Virus record (IMG/VR): IMGVR_UViG_3300032245_000053
Coordinates: 1 to 33,917 of that record
Source: a virus
Length of the DNA: 33,917 nucleotides
Strand: one strand, 5' to 3'
Positions 1 to 7,881 of this stretch are shown piece by piece. Numbering within the stretch: the stretch's first letter is position 1; each line of letters starts with the position of its first letter. Below the pieces are notes generated by a model. The model was not told the origin of the DNA. It worked only from the letters and a program-made list of their open reading frames with translations, and did no database searches. A program made the position numbers and the translations under genes.

Positions 1-79
1 CTTAGATTGAACCGACACCTTGGTTTTAAAGTGATAGCCGAAATCCCTGATGCTCACATGGATGGTGACTTAGAGATTA
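1..79. repeat. Terminal redundancy, left copy
   Basis: These 79 bases recur at the right end of the window (33839-33917) in the same orientation. Only one position differs: A at 74 against T at 33912. The coding frame of the acetyltransferase-like gene is continuous across the join. I read this as the overlap of a circular or circularly permuted genome opened at an arbitrary point; a short true direct terminal repeat is less likely because the ends fall inside a gene. Confidence 0.93.
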
Positions 80-150
80 TGGCTATGAGGCGTGAAGATT
101 GTCGATTTCTCGACATCAAATCCCCTTTAAGAACAGCACGAGGAGAATGA
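1..150 (+). CDS. GNAT-like acetyltransferase, 3' part (5' part at window end)
   Basis: This is the C-terminal 49 codons of a protein that begins near the right end of the window, read here from base 1 in frame to TGA at 148-150. Joined across the redundancy the protein is about 147 residues. The visible part carries the NRHLGFKVIAEIP segment, which matches the last conserved motif of GNAT N-acetyltransferases (Asn/Arg, then Leu-Gly-Phe). It sits between the tail stabilisation protein and the ejection proteins, so a virion or DNA-ejection role is possible, but a soluble acetyltransferase cannot be excluded. AGGAGA at 141-146 also serves the next gene, which starts one base after this stop. Confidence 0.72.
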   Translation, partial: LRLNRHLGFKVIAEIPDAHMDGDLEIMAMRREDCRFLDIKSPLRTARGE

Positions 151-151
151 C

Positions 152-1519
152 ATGGGTGGTGGTGGATTTCTAGGGTTAGGCCCAGCGCCAAGTGCGCCAG
201 CAGCGCCCGATTATACAGGCGCAGCACAAGCTACAGCTTCAGGCAATCTTGATGCTGCTAGAGTAGCTACGGCTGCCAATCGTGTAAATCAAGTTACTCC
301 TTACGGCAATTTAAACTACGCAGAAACAGGCACAGACACATACGGCAATCCTACTTGGACTGCTACTACAAGCCTTTCTGATGTAGGCCAACAGCTTTTA
401 AATAATCAAAATGCTACAAGTTTAGGCTTAGGCTCTGCTATTAATGCCCAATTAGGTCAAGTGCAGAATACAATGGGTCAACCATTTAACCCGCAAACTG
501 GCCCTATTACCACTAATGTTGGTAATGCAAATTTACAACAATTAACAGGAAATGCTAATTTACAGAATTTAAGTGGCAACGCTAATTTACAAAATCAAAC
601 TGATTATGCAGGCGGTATGCAAGGTTGGGACAGAGCAAACCAATTGTTAATGCAGCGTTTACAGCCTCAAATGGATATTCAGCAAAAAACTTTAGATGCT
701 AAATTAGCAAATCAAGGTTTAGCGCCAGGAACAGAAGCATATAACAGAGCTAAAATGGGCTTAGGTATGCAACAAAATGATTTACTAAATCAAGCGCAAT
801 TAAGTGGTTTATCTGCTGGCAATACTTTGTTTAATCAAGGATTGCAAGGCGCACAATTTGGAAATGCTGCACAACAACAAGGTTATGCAAACCAACAAGC
901 ACAACAAGCTGCCAACAATGCTTTAGCGCAACAACAATTTGGAAATTCTCAGCAACAACAAGCTGCTAATAACGCATTGGCACAACAGCAATTTGGCAAT
1001 CAATTAGCTAATGCTAATTTAGGTAATACTGCACAGCAACAACAATACAACCAAGCTATGACGCAATACAATATGCCACTTAATACTTTAAGTGCGTTGC
1101 GTAGTGGCTCACAAGTGCAAAACCCGTCTTTTGTAAACTCTGCACAACAAACAACAACACAAGGCGCAGACATTTTAGGCGCTACTCAAATGGGCTATAA
1201 CGCACAAATGGGTAACTTTAACGCACAACAAGCAGCTCAACAAGGCATGAATAGTGGCTTAATGTCACTTGGTGGCACTTTAGGCGCAGCAGCAATTATG
1301 TCTGACATACGCACCAAAGAAAATATTACCCAAGTGTATTGGTTGCCTAATGGCTTGCCTGTTTATACCTATGAATACAAGCCTGAATATAAAGATGAAG
1401 CAGGGCATGGCGTACATATTGGTGTTATGGCGCAAGAAGTCGAGCAAATTATGCCTGAAGCTGTTATTACTCGTGTTGATGGAATTAAAATGGTTGATTA
1501 TGGGGTGTTAAATGCCTAA
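152..1519 (+). CDS. Gln/Asn-rich internal virion protein with C-terminal S74-like domain
   Basis: 455 residues. The body is rich in Gln, Asn, Ala and Leu and looks helical. It holds a triple GNANLQ repeat (about residues 127-147) and a 15-residue repeat QQAANNALAQQQFGN given twice (bases 902-946 and 956-1000). Residues 383-455 resemble the peptidase S74 intramolecular chaperone domain: MSDIRTKENI, then a Tyr-rich strand, GVMAQEVEQIMPEAV and VDYGVL. Ser384 and Lys389 have the S-x4-K spacing of the self-cleavage dyad. The position after the GNAT gene and before other low-complexity proteins fits the ejection-protein (T7 gp14-like) slot. The start has AGGAGA 6 bases upstream. Confidence 0.78.
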   Translation: MGGGGFLGLGPAPSAPAAPDYTGAAQATASGNLDAARVATAANRVNQVTPYGNLNYAETGTDTYGNPTWTATTSLSDVGQQLLNNQNATSLGLGSAINAQLGQVQNTMGQPFNPQTGPITTNVGNANLQQLTGNANLQNLSGNANLQNQTDYAGGMQGWDRANQLLMQRLQPQMDIQQKTLDAKLANQGLAPGTEAYNRAKMGLGMQQNDLLNQAQLSGLSAGNTLFNQGLQGAQFGNAAQQQGYANQQAQQAANNALAQQQFGNSQQQQAANNALAQQQFGNQLANANLGNTAQQQQYNQAMTQYNMPLNTLSALRSGSQVQNPSFVNSAQQTTTQGADILGATQMGYNAQMGNFNAQQAAQQGMNSGLMSLGGTLGAAAIMSDIRTKENITQVYWLPNGLPVYTYEYKPEYKDEAGHGVHIGVMAQEVEQIMPEAVITRVDGIKMVDYGVLNA

Positions 1520-1859
1520 TCCATATATTACTAATGTAGACCCTTACATGAGTCAGCAAGACTTGTCAGGCTATGCGCCTACAATGCAAGATATTGCTCA
1601 ACAAAAATTGATGCAGCAGCTTGCTTTAGCTCAACAAAATCAACAAGTTAGCGAAGCTGGTCAACAACATGGTGGTGGCATGTCAGGTTTAAGCCCATTA
1701 GCTATGGCTATGATGTTGCGTAAGAAAAAACCTGGATTAGGCGAAACTACTGATGCTAATGGTAATGTTATTAAAGACCCAACTTATGGTACTGGTGCTG
1801 ACAAATATAACAATATGACGCCTGATGAAACAAGTAACATGATGGCATACGGAGTTTAA
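1512..1859 (+). CDS. Small Gln-rich protein, probable virion component
   Basis: 115 residues; I do not recognise the family. The first half is Gln-rich (QQKLMQQLALAQQNQQV), followed by a Gly/Met stretch, a short hydrophobic run LSPLAMAMMLRKKK near residues 59-72, and a Thr/Asn-rich tail. The start overlaps the preceding gene by 8 bases, and the next gene begins 1 base after the stop, so it is translated as part of the ejection-protein cluster. Composition and place suggest a minor internal virion protein. That is inference; no catalytic motif is visible. Confidence 0.7.
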   Translation: MPNPYITNVDPYMSQQDLSGYAPTMQDIAQQKLMQQLALAQQNQQVSEAGQQHGGGMSGLSPLAMAMMLRKKKPGLGETTDANGNVIKDPTYGTGADKYNNMTPDETSNMMAYGV

Positions 1860-1860
1860 T

Positions 1861-2964
1861 ATGGCTGCTGATAACGAATTTAATTTAACGCAAGCGATGA
1901 ATATGTCGCCTGAGATGTTTGAGCAACAACAACAGCTTAATCGCAAACAACAAATGGCTAAACTGTTGATGTCGCAAGGCGCACAACAGCCACAAGGTCA
2001 AATGGTAAGCGGGCGCTATGTGCCTACTTCATTCTTTCAAAATTTAGCACCTGTAGCTAATATGCTGACTGGCGCATATATGCAAAACAAGGGTGACGAG
2101 CAAGCTAAAGCACTTGCAGCAGAATTGCGTGGCACCCGCACTACTGAAATGGATGCAATTAATCAAGCTATTGCAAACAAAGATTTTGCTACTGCACAAA
2201 AACTTATCAACAGCTCTACAACAGGCGCTGGCAAAGAATTTTTACCTCGCTTACTTGAGCATACAATTCCTTCTGCTGAAAAGCCTCATGTTGTTGGCAA
2301 AGGTGGCGCACTTGTTGGCCCAGACGGCAAAGTTATATTTCAAAATGCTGGTGGCGGTGGCGATGGTGAAGGCTTTGGTGGCGAAGGTCGTTTTAACAAA
2401 AAAGGCGATTACATTGCACCTGGTGGCGTATTTATTGGCAAAACTGAAGTAGCTAAAGATAGAGAAATTGCTAGAGCAGCTAATGACTTGCGTCAAGGCT
2501 TACAACAGTTAAAACCTGAAGATATTAAAGCAACTGAAACTATTTTAGGCGATGTAACACAAAGCGGCTTGAAAAAGTATTTAGCAAGTCAATTTGGCAA
2601 TCCAGCATTAGGCGCACAAGCTAAAGTTAATACTTCTGCTGTTATGCAAACACTACAAAACTTGCCACCTGGCCCCGCTTCTGATAAAGACATCATGCAA
2701 GCTAAAAGCTCATTTCCTGGTTATGGCAATGCTAAAGATTTGCAAGATTGGGTTGACAATACAAACGCATTGCTTGAGCGCAAAATTAGCAATGTCAATT
2801 CTAAGTATGGCAGCGAAAATTGGTATGGCGCACAAGGTGTTAGCTCAAATACACAACCCGCTGGTGGCGCCCGTACAGTTAAGCGTACAGGCAAAGTAAC
2901 AAGCGGTGCTAATGCTGGTAAAACTGCGGTTGAATATTCAGACGGAACTGTGGAGTACAAATAA
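1861..2964 (+). CDS. Probable internal virion (ejection) protein
   Basis: 367 residues. The N-terminal third is Gln/Met-rich and helical (EQQQQLNRKQQMAKLLM). A Gly-rich segment lies near residues 156-172, a helical region follows, and the C-terminal strands GKVTSGANAGKTAVEYSDG resemble a small beta motif common at the ends of phage ejection proteins. The ATG follows the preceding stop by one base, and the TAA shares its last A with the next ATG (TAATG). No enzyme motif is visible. The assignment rests on composition and on its place between tail and tail-fibre genes. Confidence 0.72.
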   Translation: MAADNEFNLTQAMNMSPEMFEQQQQLNRKQQMAKLLMSQGAQQPQGQMVSGRYVPTSFFQNLAPVANMLTGAYMQNKGDEQAKALAAELRGTRTTEMDAINQAIANKDFATAQKLINSSTTGAGKEFLPRLLEHTIPSAEKPHVVGKGGALVGPDGKVIFQNAGGGGDGEGFGGEGRFNKKGDYIAPGGVFIGKTEVAKDREIARAANDLRQGLQQLKPEDIKATETILGDVTQSGLKKYLASQFGNPALGAQAKVNTSAVMQTLQNLPPGPASDKDIMQAKSSFPGYGNAKDLQDWVDNTNALLERKISNVNSKYGSENWYGAQGVSSNTQPAGGARTVKRTGKVTSGANAGKTAVEYSDGTVEYK

Positions 2965-4541
2965 TGGCTGAAAACATTGTCTGGGATGCGCCTAAAGAAG
3001 CTATTGCATGGGATGAGCCTAAATCTAATGAATTGACATGGGAAAATGTCAAAAAAGGCGCAATGAATATTCCTGCGTCTTTATTAATTAATACTGCAAA
3101 ACCTTTTTATGGTTTAAATCAAGCGGCATGGCAATTAGCTGGCAAAGTAGTTCCATCTGTAGCTAATATGGGTGATTACCCCGTTGATTTATTAAATAAG
3201 CGTCAAGCTGCACTAAATGCAGAAGCTGGTCCTATTGCGTCAAAGTTTACTACTGAGCCAGCAGCTTTAATTGGTGAAAATTTAGGCCCTACAGCAGTAG
3301 CAAACAAAGTTATGGCTGCAAAAAACTTTATTCCTAGTTTTGGCAATATGTTTGCAACAAACACAGCTTTAGGTGCTGGTACAGCGTATGTTAATCCAGA
3401 AAAAACTGGTTTATCACAAGATGAATTTGCAAAAGAAAAAGCTAAAAGCATGGCTCTTGGCGCAGCAGTACCAGCAGCCTTAACTATTGGTGGTGGCGCA
3501 GTCACTAACGCTATTAGCCCACAATTTACTAAAGAAGCACAAAACTTAATAAACAGAGGTGTTGAATTAACACCTGGTCAGCGCATGGGTGGTATGCTCA
3601 AATCTTTAGAAGATAAACTGACTAGCTATCCTGTAGTAGGCGGCATGATTGAAAGAGGTCGTGCAAAAAGTATTGAAGGCTTTGACAAAGCAGCATTTAA
3701 ACAAGTTTTAGAGCCTATTAATGGTGTTGCACCAAAAGAAGCTGGCAGAGAAGGTATGCAAGTCGTAGAGCAACAAGTAAAAGCTGCTTATAACGAGCTG
3801 TTACCTAAGTTAAATTTTAGCGCCACGCCCGATTTTAGAGCAAATATGGCTCAATTAACTCAGTTATCTGAAGGCTTGCCTAACAACTTAGGCGACACAT
3901 TTAAAAAGAATATTCAGCAAATAATTGGTACAAGACTAGGCCCACAAGGCACAATGGATGGCACAGACTTTAAAAAAGTAGAGTCTGAATTGTCTAAAAA
4001 AGCTAAAGCGTATGGCAAGTCTATTATTGCAAGCGAGCAAGATTTAGGTGACGCATACAAACAGGCTTTAGTCAATTTACGCACAGCACTTGCTGAAAGC
4101 AATCCAAAACAAGCTGCTGAATTAGCTAAAACTAACGCTGCTTTTGCTAGATTAAGCATTGTGCGTGACGCTGCTACAAAAGCTAATACACAAGATATGT
4201 TTACTCCTGCACAATTAGCTGCTGCTGTGCGAAAAGCAGACGAGTCAGCAGGTAAAAACAGGACAGCAACAGGCACAGCGTTAATGCAAGACTTGTCTGA
4301 TGCTGCTGTTGCTACATTACCTAACAAAATACCAGACTCAGGAACAGTAGGCAGAGGCAATGTTGCAAGTCCATTTGGTTGGGCTGCGGGTACTGTTGCT
4401 TCAATTCCTTATTCTTTAGCAGACATAGGATTAGCAAATAGACCTGATATTGTGAGAAAATTAGCAGACACGCTAAGAGGCAAGTCAGCTTATGCAACTG
4501 GCCCTGCTGTAAATAAAGCACTTGGAGAAAAAGATGAGTAG
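2964..4541 (+). CDS. Large internal virion / DNA-ejection protein
   Basis: 525 residues, Ala-rich. It opens with two near-repeats, IVWDAPKEAI and IAWDEPKSNE, typical of the N-termini of podovirus ejection proteins. The middle (about residues 197-245) carries RGVELTPGQRMGG, then LEDKLTSYPVVGGMIERGR, a block seen in many internal core proteins of P22-like and environmental podoviruses. Hydrophobic Ala/Gly stretches near 120-185 could interact with membranes. No lysozyme or transglycosylase motif was found. The start shares a base with the upstream stop, and the end overlaps the tail-fibre N-module by 8 bases. Confidence 0.76.
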   Translation: MAENIVWDAPKEAIAWDEPKSNELTWENVKKGAMNIPASLLINTAKPFYGLNQAAWQLAGKVVPSVANMGDYPVDLLNKRQAALNAEAGPIASKFTTEPAALIGENLGPTAVANKVMAAKNFIPSFGNMFATNTALGAGTAYVNPEKTGLSQDEFAKEKAKSMALGAAVPAALTIGGGAVTNAISPQFTKEAQNLINRGVELTPGQRMGGMLKSLEDKLTSYPVVGGMIERGRAKSIEGFDKAAFKQVLEPINGVAPKEAGREGMQVVEQQVKAAYNELLPKLNFSATPDFRANMAQLTQLSEGLPNNLGDTFKKNIQQIIGTRLGPQGTMDGTDFKKVESELSKKAKAYGKSIIASEQDLGDAYKQALVNLRTALAESNPKQAAELAKTNAAFARLSIVRDAATKANTQDMFTPAQLAAAVRKADESAGKNRTATGTALMQDLSDAAVATLPNKIPDSGTVGRGNVASPFGWAAGTVASIPYSLADIGLANRPDIVRKLADTLRGKSAYATGPAVNKALGEKDE

Positions 4542-4773
4542 AAACGGAAGCGGTACCTATAATCTACCGGCTGGTAATCCTGTAGTTACAGGGACAACTA
4601 TTACAAGTAGCTGGGCCAACACAACTATGCAAAACATAGCTGATGCTCTTACTCAATCAGTCGCTTCAGACGGGCAAACACCTATGTCAGGCGCATTAAA
4701 CATGGCAACAAATAACATTAATAATGTTGGTACACTAACAGCCTTAACAGGCATATTTGGCGGGACATACTAA
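4534..4773 (+). CDS. Tail-fibre N-terminal (virion-anchor) module as a separate gene
   Basis: 79 residues. The start MSRNGSGTYNLPAGNPVVTG is the sequence found at the N-terminus of many phage tail fibres, where it anchors the fibre to the tail. Here it stands alone, and the reading frame stops after FGGTY. I chose ATG 4534 over the TTG at 4522 because GGAG (4524-4527) lies at ideal spacing and the protein family starts at this Met. The larger fibre gene starts 2 bases after its stop. Such modules normally continue into a long fibre, so this is either a natural split or a short adaptor that trimerises with the next protein. Confidence 0.82.
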   Translation: MSRNGSGTYNLPAGNPVVTGTTITSSWANTTMQNIADALTQSVASDGQTPMSGALNMATNNINNVGTLTALTGIFGGTY

Positions 4774-4774
4774 A

Positions 4775-6208
4775 ATGGCACAGACAGGCTACACACCAAT
4801 TTCGATTTATTATTCTTCTACAGCTACCAATGTCCCTACGGCTGGTAACTTAGTTGCTGGCGAATTAGCCATTAATACTGCTGACGGCAAATTATTCTAC
4901 AAAGATTCTGCTGGCGTAGTGCAAGTAATTGCTGGTAAAGGTGGTGCTGGCGTAGCTGCTGGTTCAAATACTCAAGTCCAATATAACTCTAGTGGTTCAT
5001 TAGCTGGTTCTTCTGCTTTTACTTTTGATGGAACAAATTTAACCCTTGCAGCAGCAAGTGCAGCTAAACTTTATTGGTCTAGGTCAGGTTATTATGCAAA
5101 TTGGATTGAATCTGATGGTACTGTTGGTGCAGGTTTTATGCGTTTTGCAACAGGTAATGCAGAAGCAATGCGTATTGACTCTAGTGGTAATGTAGGTATT
5201 GGTACTACTAGCCCACAAGGTAAATTAGCTATTTCTGCTGCTGGTGCTCAAGGTCTTGAATTTTTAACATCTAGTGCAACTTCTATTGGCATTCAGTCCT
5301 ATAACAGAAGCACATCTGCTTACATTGACCAAGCATATGTAGGTTCAGTATTTACATGGACTACTGGTGGTGTCGGTGAACGGATGCGTATTGACTCTAG
5401 TGGTAATGTAGGTATTGGTACAAGTAGTCCAGCGGGAAAACTTGATGTTGCTGGAAATATGTATGTAAATAATTTAGCATCATCCCCAACAGGCGGTATT
5501 TATTTAGGACAATCAGGTTATCGAGCAAGCATTTTATGGAATGTAAGTACAGGAAATTTAGATATTACACCTCGTAGTGGTTTTGACACAGTATTTACTG
5601 CTGGTAATTTAAATGTTGGACAAACTTCAGGGCCAAATGGTAGCTCTAAATTAGGTATATCCAATGATTGCGGTGTTCAAGCAATGCAAATTTGGACAAA
5701 TACTGCATCAGGAACAGCTACTCAAAATATTGTTCTTATTTACAGAAATGCTAGTTTAAGTGGTTATATTCAAGCAAGTAGCACAGGTGTAAATTATGCA
5801 ACATCATCCGACTATCGTTTAAAAGAAAATATTGCACCAATGACAGGTGCTTTAGAAAAAGTTGCTCAACTTAAACCATGCACATATAAATGGAAAATTG
5901 ATGGTTCTGAAGGACAAGGTTTTATAGCCCATGAATTACAAGAAGTTGTGCCTGAATGTGTTAGCGGTGAAAAAGATGGTATGCGTACCGAGCAATATGA
6001 AATTTCACCTGCAATTAAAGCAGAAATTGATGCTGATGGAAAAGTAATTAAAGAAGCTATTGAAGCTGTTATAGGTGAGCGTGAAATTCCAATGTATCAA
6101 GGTATTGATACTTCATTCCTAGTAGCTACATTAACTGCCGCTATTCAAGAACAACAAGTTTTAATTAATAATTTAACCACCCGTTTAACAGCATTAGAAA
6201 ATAAATAA
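4775..6208 (+). CDS. Tail fibre / receptor-binding protein with S74 chaperone domain
   Basis: 477 residues from ATG 4775 (a TTG at 4757 is possible but less likely). The N-terminal half has strands such as AGNLVAGELAINTADGKLFY, a common fibre motif, and two copies of MRIDSSGNVGIGT, typical of beta-helical fibre shafts. The C-terminal 133 residues are a peptidase S74 domain: SDYRLKENIAPM with Ser345 and Lys350 in the cleavage-dyad spacing, GFIAHELQEVVPE, then a C-terminal coiled coil of about 25 residues. Known S74 domains assist trimer folding and then cleave themselves off. It should determine host adsorption together with the preceding small gene. Confidence 0.88.
   Translation: MAQTGYTPISIYYSSTATNVPTAGNLVAGELAINTADGKLFYKDSAGVVQVIAGKGGAGVAAGSNTQVQYNSSGSLAGSSAFTFDGTNLTLAAASAAKLYWSRSGYYANWIESDGTVGAGFMRFATGNAEAMRIDSSGNVGIGTTSPQGKLAISAAGAQGLEFLTSSATSIGIQSYNRSTSAYIDQAYVGSVFTWTTGGVGERMRIDSSGNVGIGTSSPAGKLDVAGNMYVNNLASSPTGGIYLGQSGYRASILWNVSTGNLDITPRSGFDTVFTAGNLNVGQTSGPNGSSKLGISNDCGVQAMQIWTNTASGTATQNIVLIYRNASLSGYIQASSTGVNYATSSDYRLKENIAPMTGALEKVAQLKPCTYKWKIDGSEGQGFIAHELQEVVPECVSGEKDGMRTEQYEISPAIKAEIDADGKVIKEAIEAVIGEREIPMYQGIDTSFLVATLTAAIQEQQVLINNLTTRLTALENK
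5168..5205 (+). repeat. 38-bp direct repeat in fibre gene, copy 1
   Basis: An exact 38-base copy of 5384-5421, 216 bases apart. Both copies encode the fibre motif MRIDSSGNVGIGT in the same frame. Identity at the DNA level, not just the protein level, suggests recent internal duplication or recombination that could shorten or lengthen the fibre shaft. Confidence 0.9.
5384..5421 (+). repeat. 38-bp direct repeat in fibre gene, copy 2
   Basis: The second exact copy of the 38-base block at 5168-5205, in frame within the tail fibre gene and encoding the same shaft motif. Confidence 0.9.
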
Positions 6209-6233
6209 TTTTTAAACCACGAAAGGAAATGAC

Positions 6234-6452
6234 ATGGAAAACATGAAAAAAAACCAAGTCACGATTGACGATGTAGAGTATGAGTTTTCAGACATGAAGC
6301 CTGAACAGCAGGCAATGGTCAATCATTTAATTGATTTAGACCGTAAGATTGGTTCAACACAATTTAACCTTGACCAACTTAATGTTGGCAAACAAGCATT
6401 TTTGACTATGTTGCGTGAGTCACTTGCTAAAGTAGATGAGGTGGTGCAATGA
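6234..6452 (+). CDS. Small DUF6447-like phage protein
   Basis: 72 residues: a short strand pair (VTIDDVEYEFSDM) followed by a long helix pair with acidic and hydrophobic heptads (residues about 23-68). This matches my memory of the DUF6447 family of small phage proteins, function unknown, often near tail or lysis genes. AGGAAA lies 5 to 10 bases before the ATG. The gene ends in an ATGA overlap with the next small gene. The name is a moderate-confidence recognition; the coding call is firm. Confidence 0.72.
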   Translation: MENMKKNQVTIDDVEYEFSDMKPEQQAMVNHLIDLDRKIGSTQFNLDQLNVGKQAFLTMLRESLAKVDEVVQ

Positions 6453-6592
6453 ATTTTACATTTACATGGATATTGGATAAGTTTGGTTTACAGCCAAAAA
6501 TTACCTTTACTGAAGCACCTAAGCCTGCTGCTAAAAAAGTAGCAAAAAAGACTGTTAAAAAAGCGACTACTCGCAACACAACTAAAAAGTGA
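6449..6592 (+). CDS. 47-residue protein with Lys-rich tail
   Basis: A small gene. ATG 6449 overlaps the previous stop (ATGA), and its own TGA at 6590-6592 overlaps the GTG start of the next gene (GTGA). The product begins MNFTFTWILDKFGLQPK and ends in a strongly basic stretch of the type AKKVAKKTVKKAT, like the tail of histone H1 or bacterial HU-like proteins. A nucleic-acid or membrane-surface binding role is possible. Coupling on both sides supports translation. The family is not recognised. Confidence 0.65.
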   Translation: MNFTFTWILDKFGLQPKITFTEAPKPAAKKVAKKTVKKATTRNTTKK

Positions 6593-6804
6593 GTATTTTC
6601 GTGGACATCGACCCTATTAAATTTGGCGTAACTTGGCAAAAAGTAGAAGCTATGGAGCATGAAGTAGCTGAATTACGCAAAGATGTTAAAGCATTACTTG
6701 AATTAGCCAATAAGGGTCGTGGTGGCTTTTGGGCTGGCATGGCAATCGTGTCAGCTTTTTCTACTTTTATAGGCTTTGTAGCTCATTACTTTACAGGCAA
6801 ATGA
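6589..6804 (+). CDS. Coiled-coil/transmembrane protein, putative holin-associated
   Basis: 71 residues from GTG 6589, which overlaps the previous stop by 4 bases. A charged helix (KVEAMEHEVAELRKDVKALL, residues about 17-36) is followed by one membrane segment (GFWAGMAIVSAFSTFIGFVA, about 46-65) and a short tail. This layout resembles XhlA-like and other lysis-cassette accessory membrane proteins. It lies directly before a two-segment membrane protein, Rz/Rz1 and the muramidase, so it may form part of the holin or anti-holin. This is inferred from topology and position; there is no diagnostic motif. Confidence 0.7.
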   Translation: MSIFVDIDPIKFGVTWQKVEAMEHEVAELRKDVKALLELANKGRGGFWAGMAIVSAFSTFIGFVAHYFTGK

Positions 6805-6974
6805 AATCACGCACAATGTGGTTTTCGTTTTTGCTTGTAGTGTTTGGCGCACTATTTGACAATTTTTCGTATTTACAAAATATTATTGACCAAAGGTACT
6901 ATGGCATATTGTTGGTTGGCGTTGGTGTTATTGTCGCTGTATTGCGTTTTCTCACTACTGGGCCTGTAAAATGA
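6801..6974 (+). CDS. Putative holin (two transmembrane segments)
   Basis: 57 residues from ATG 6801, which overlaps the preceding stop (ATGA). A longer in-frame start at 6729 lies inside the preceding gene and lacks support. Two hydrophobic segments, MWFSFLLVVFGALFDNF and GILLVGVGVIVAVLRFL, are joined by a short polar turn (LQNIIDQRYY). This is the class II holin layout, and similar small proteins ending in VAVLRFLTT precede spanins in other phages. It would permeabilise the inner membrane and release the muramidase. The gene upstream is the other candidate. Confidence 0.72.
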   Translation: MKSRTMWFSFLLVVFGALFDNFSYLQNIIDQRYYGILLVGVGVIVAVLRFLTTGPVK

Positions 6975-7375
6975 TATTCCCTATTAGCACATACATTTAT
7001 GCTGCGCTTTTTGCGTTAGCTGTTGCAGGTTTTGGCTATGGTCGTTATCAACATAATGCGCTGGTAGAATACAAAGCTGAAATTAAAGCTGTTGCAGAAA
7101 AACAAGAGGCACACATTGAGTCAATTACTAAACAGCAATTATTAGTCACTAAAGGAATTGAAAAGGAATATGATGCGAAACTTACTCTTTTGCGTAACTA
7201 TTATGCTAACGGGGTGCGTAACACCAGTAGCGGTTCAATGCCCGCCAATGGCACAACCACCTTCCCAATTGATGCTGTCACCACCTACAACTTACTTGCT
7301 GGACAATGCGCTGAAACAACGCAGCAATTAATCAGTCTGCAAGAGTGGTTAAACCAACAAATAGGCATTAAATGA
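6971..7375 (+). CDS. Rz: Rz-like inner-membrane spanin
   Basis: 134 residues. An N-terminal membrane anchor (about residues 5-24, TYIYAALFALAVAGFGYG) is followed by a charged helical stretch (about 33-68) and a C-terminal segment with a single Cys (CAETTQQLISLQEWL). This is the single-anchor, periplasmic coiled-coil plan of i-spanins, which fuse inner and outer membranes at the last lysis step. The start overlaps the putative holin by 4 bases, and the stop overlaps the muramidase start. A second reading frame inside it encodes an Rz1-like lipoprotein, which strongly supports the assignment. Confidence 0.84.
   Translation: MIFPISTYIYAALFALAVAGFGYGRYQHNALVEYKAEIKAVAEKQEAHIESITKQQLLVTKGIEKEYDAKLTLLRNYYANGVRNTSSGSMPANGTTTFPIDAVTTYNLLAGQCAETTQQLISLQEWLNQQIGIK
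7173..7331 (+). CDS. Rz1: Rz1-like outer-membrane lipoprotein, nested inside Rz
   Basis: 52 residues in the +1 frame relative to Rz, wholly inside it. The product begins MRNLLFCVTIMLTGC: Arg, a hydrophobic stretch and the lipobox LTGC, so Cys15 would be the lipidated residue. The mature part is Pro-rich (CPPMAQPPSQLMLSPPTTY), typical of Rz1 o-spanins. AAAAGGA (7161-7167) precedes the ATG by 5 bases. Nested Rz/Rz1 pairs are known from lambda. The combination of lipobox, proline content, ribosome site and position makes chance unlikely. Confidence 0.85.
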   Translation: MRNLLFCVTIMLTGCVTPVAVQCPPMAQPPSQLMLSPPTTYLLDNALKQRSN

Positions 7376-7881
7376 GTAATTTTCAAGAATGTTTAGACTT
7401 GGTGTTGAAATCTGAAGGTGGTTGGGTAAACAATCCAACAGACCCAGGTGGTGAGACAAATTTAGGGGTCACCAAGCGAGTTTGGGAAGAATATGTAGGT
7501 CATGCTGTAGATAACCTTAAAAAGCTCACCAAAGCCGATGTAGCCCCGTTATACGAATTAAAATACTGGAGACCTTGCTACTGTGAAGTATTACCTAGAG
7601 GACTCGATTTTGTTGTCTTTTCAATGGGAGTTAACGCAGGGCCAGGAAGAAGCGTTAAACTGCTTCAGCAATCTATTGGCTGCGTACCTGATGGCGTTAT
7701 TGGCCCAAAAACAAGAGACCTTATTTCATCCAGCAATGGCGCAAATCTTGTCGCAAAATTCTCTGAAGCTAGACGGGAATATTACAAGTCATTAAAAACT
7801 TTTCCTATATTTGGTAAAGGCTGGCTTGCTAGAGTGGATAAAGAAGAAGCCGAAGCCTTAAATATGGCTAAAAACGGCTAA
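7372..7881 (+). CDS. Endolysin: GH108-type N-acetylmuramidase
   Basis: 169 residues. It matches glycoside hydrolase family 108 phage muramidases: SEGGWVNNPTDPGGETNLGV has the catalytic Glu (E15) and the Gly-Gly-x-Thr-Asn-x-Gly-Val-Thr block (26-34). The C-terminal part, with LLQQSIGCVPDGVIGPKT near residue 100 onward, is the peptidoglycan-binding portion of the same family. It cleaves the glycan strand of peptidoglycan. No signal peptide is seen, so release needs the holin. The start overlaps the Rz stop (ATGA). The stop overlaps that of the convergent leftward gene cluster. Confidence 0.92.
   Translation: MSNFQECLDLVLKSEGGWVNNPTDPGGETNLGVTKRVWEEYVGHAVDNLKKLTKADVAPLYELKYWRPCYCEVLPRGLDFVVFSMGVNAGPGRSVKLLQQSIGCVPDGVIGPKTRDLISSSNGANLVAKFSEARREYYKSLKTFPIFGKGWLARVDKEEAEALNMAKNG

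Noticed and set aside
3203-4360. Minus-strand frames opposite the ejection protein gene
   Set aside because: Ala-rich antisense shadows of an Ala/Lys-rich plus-strand gene, without Shine-Dalgarno sites or couplings.
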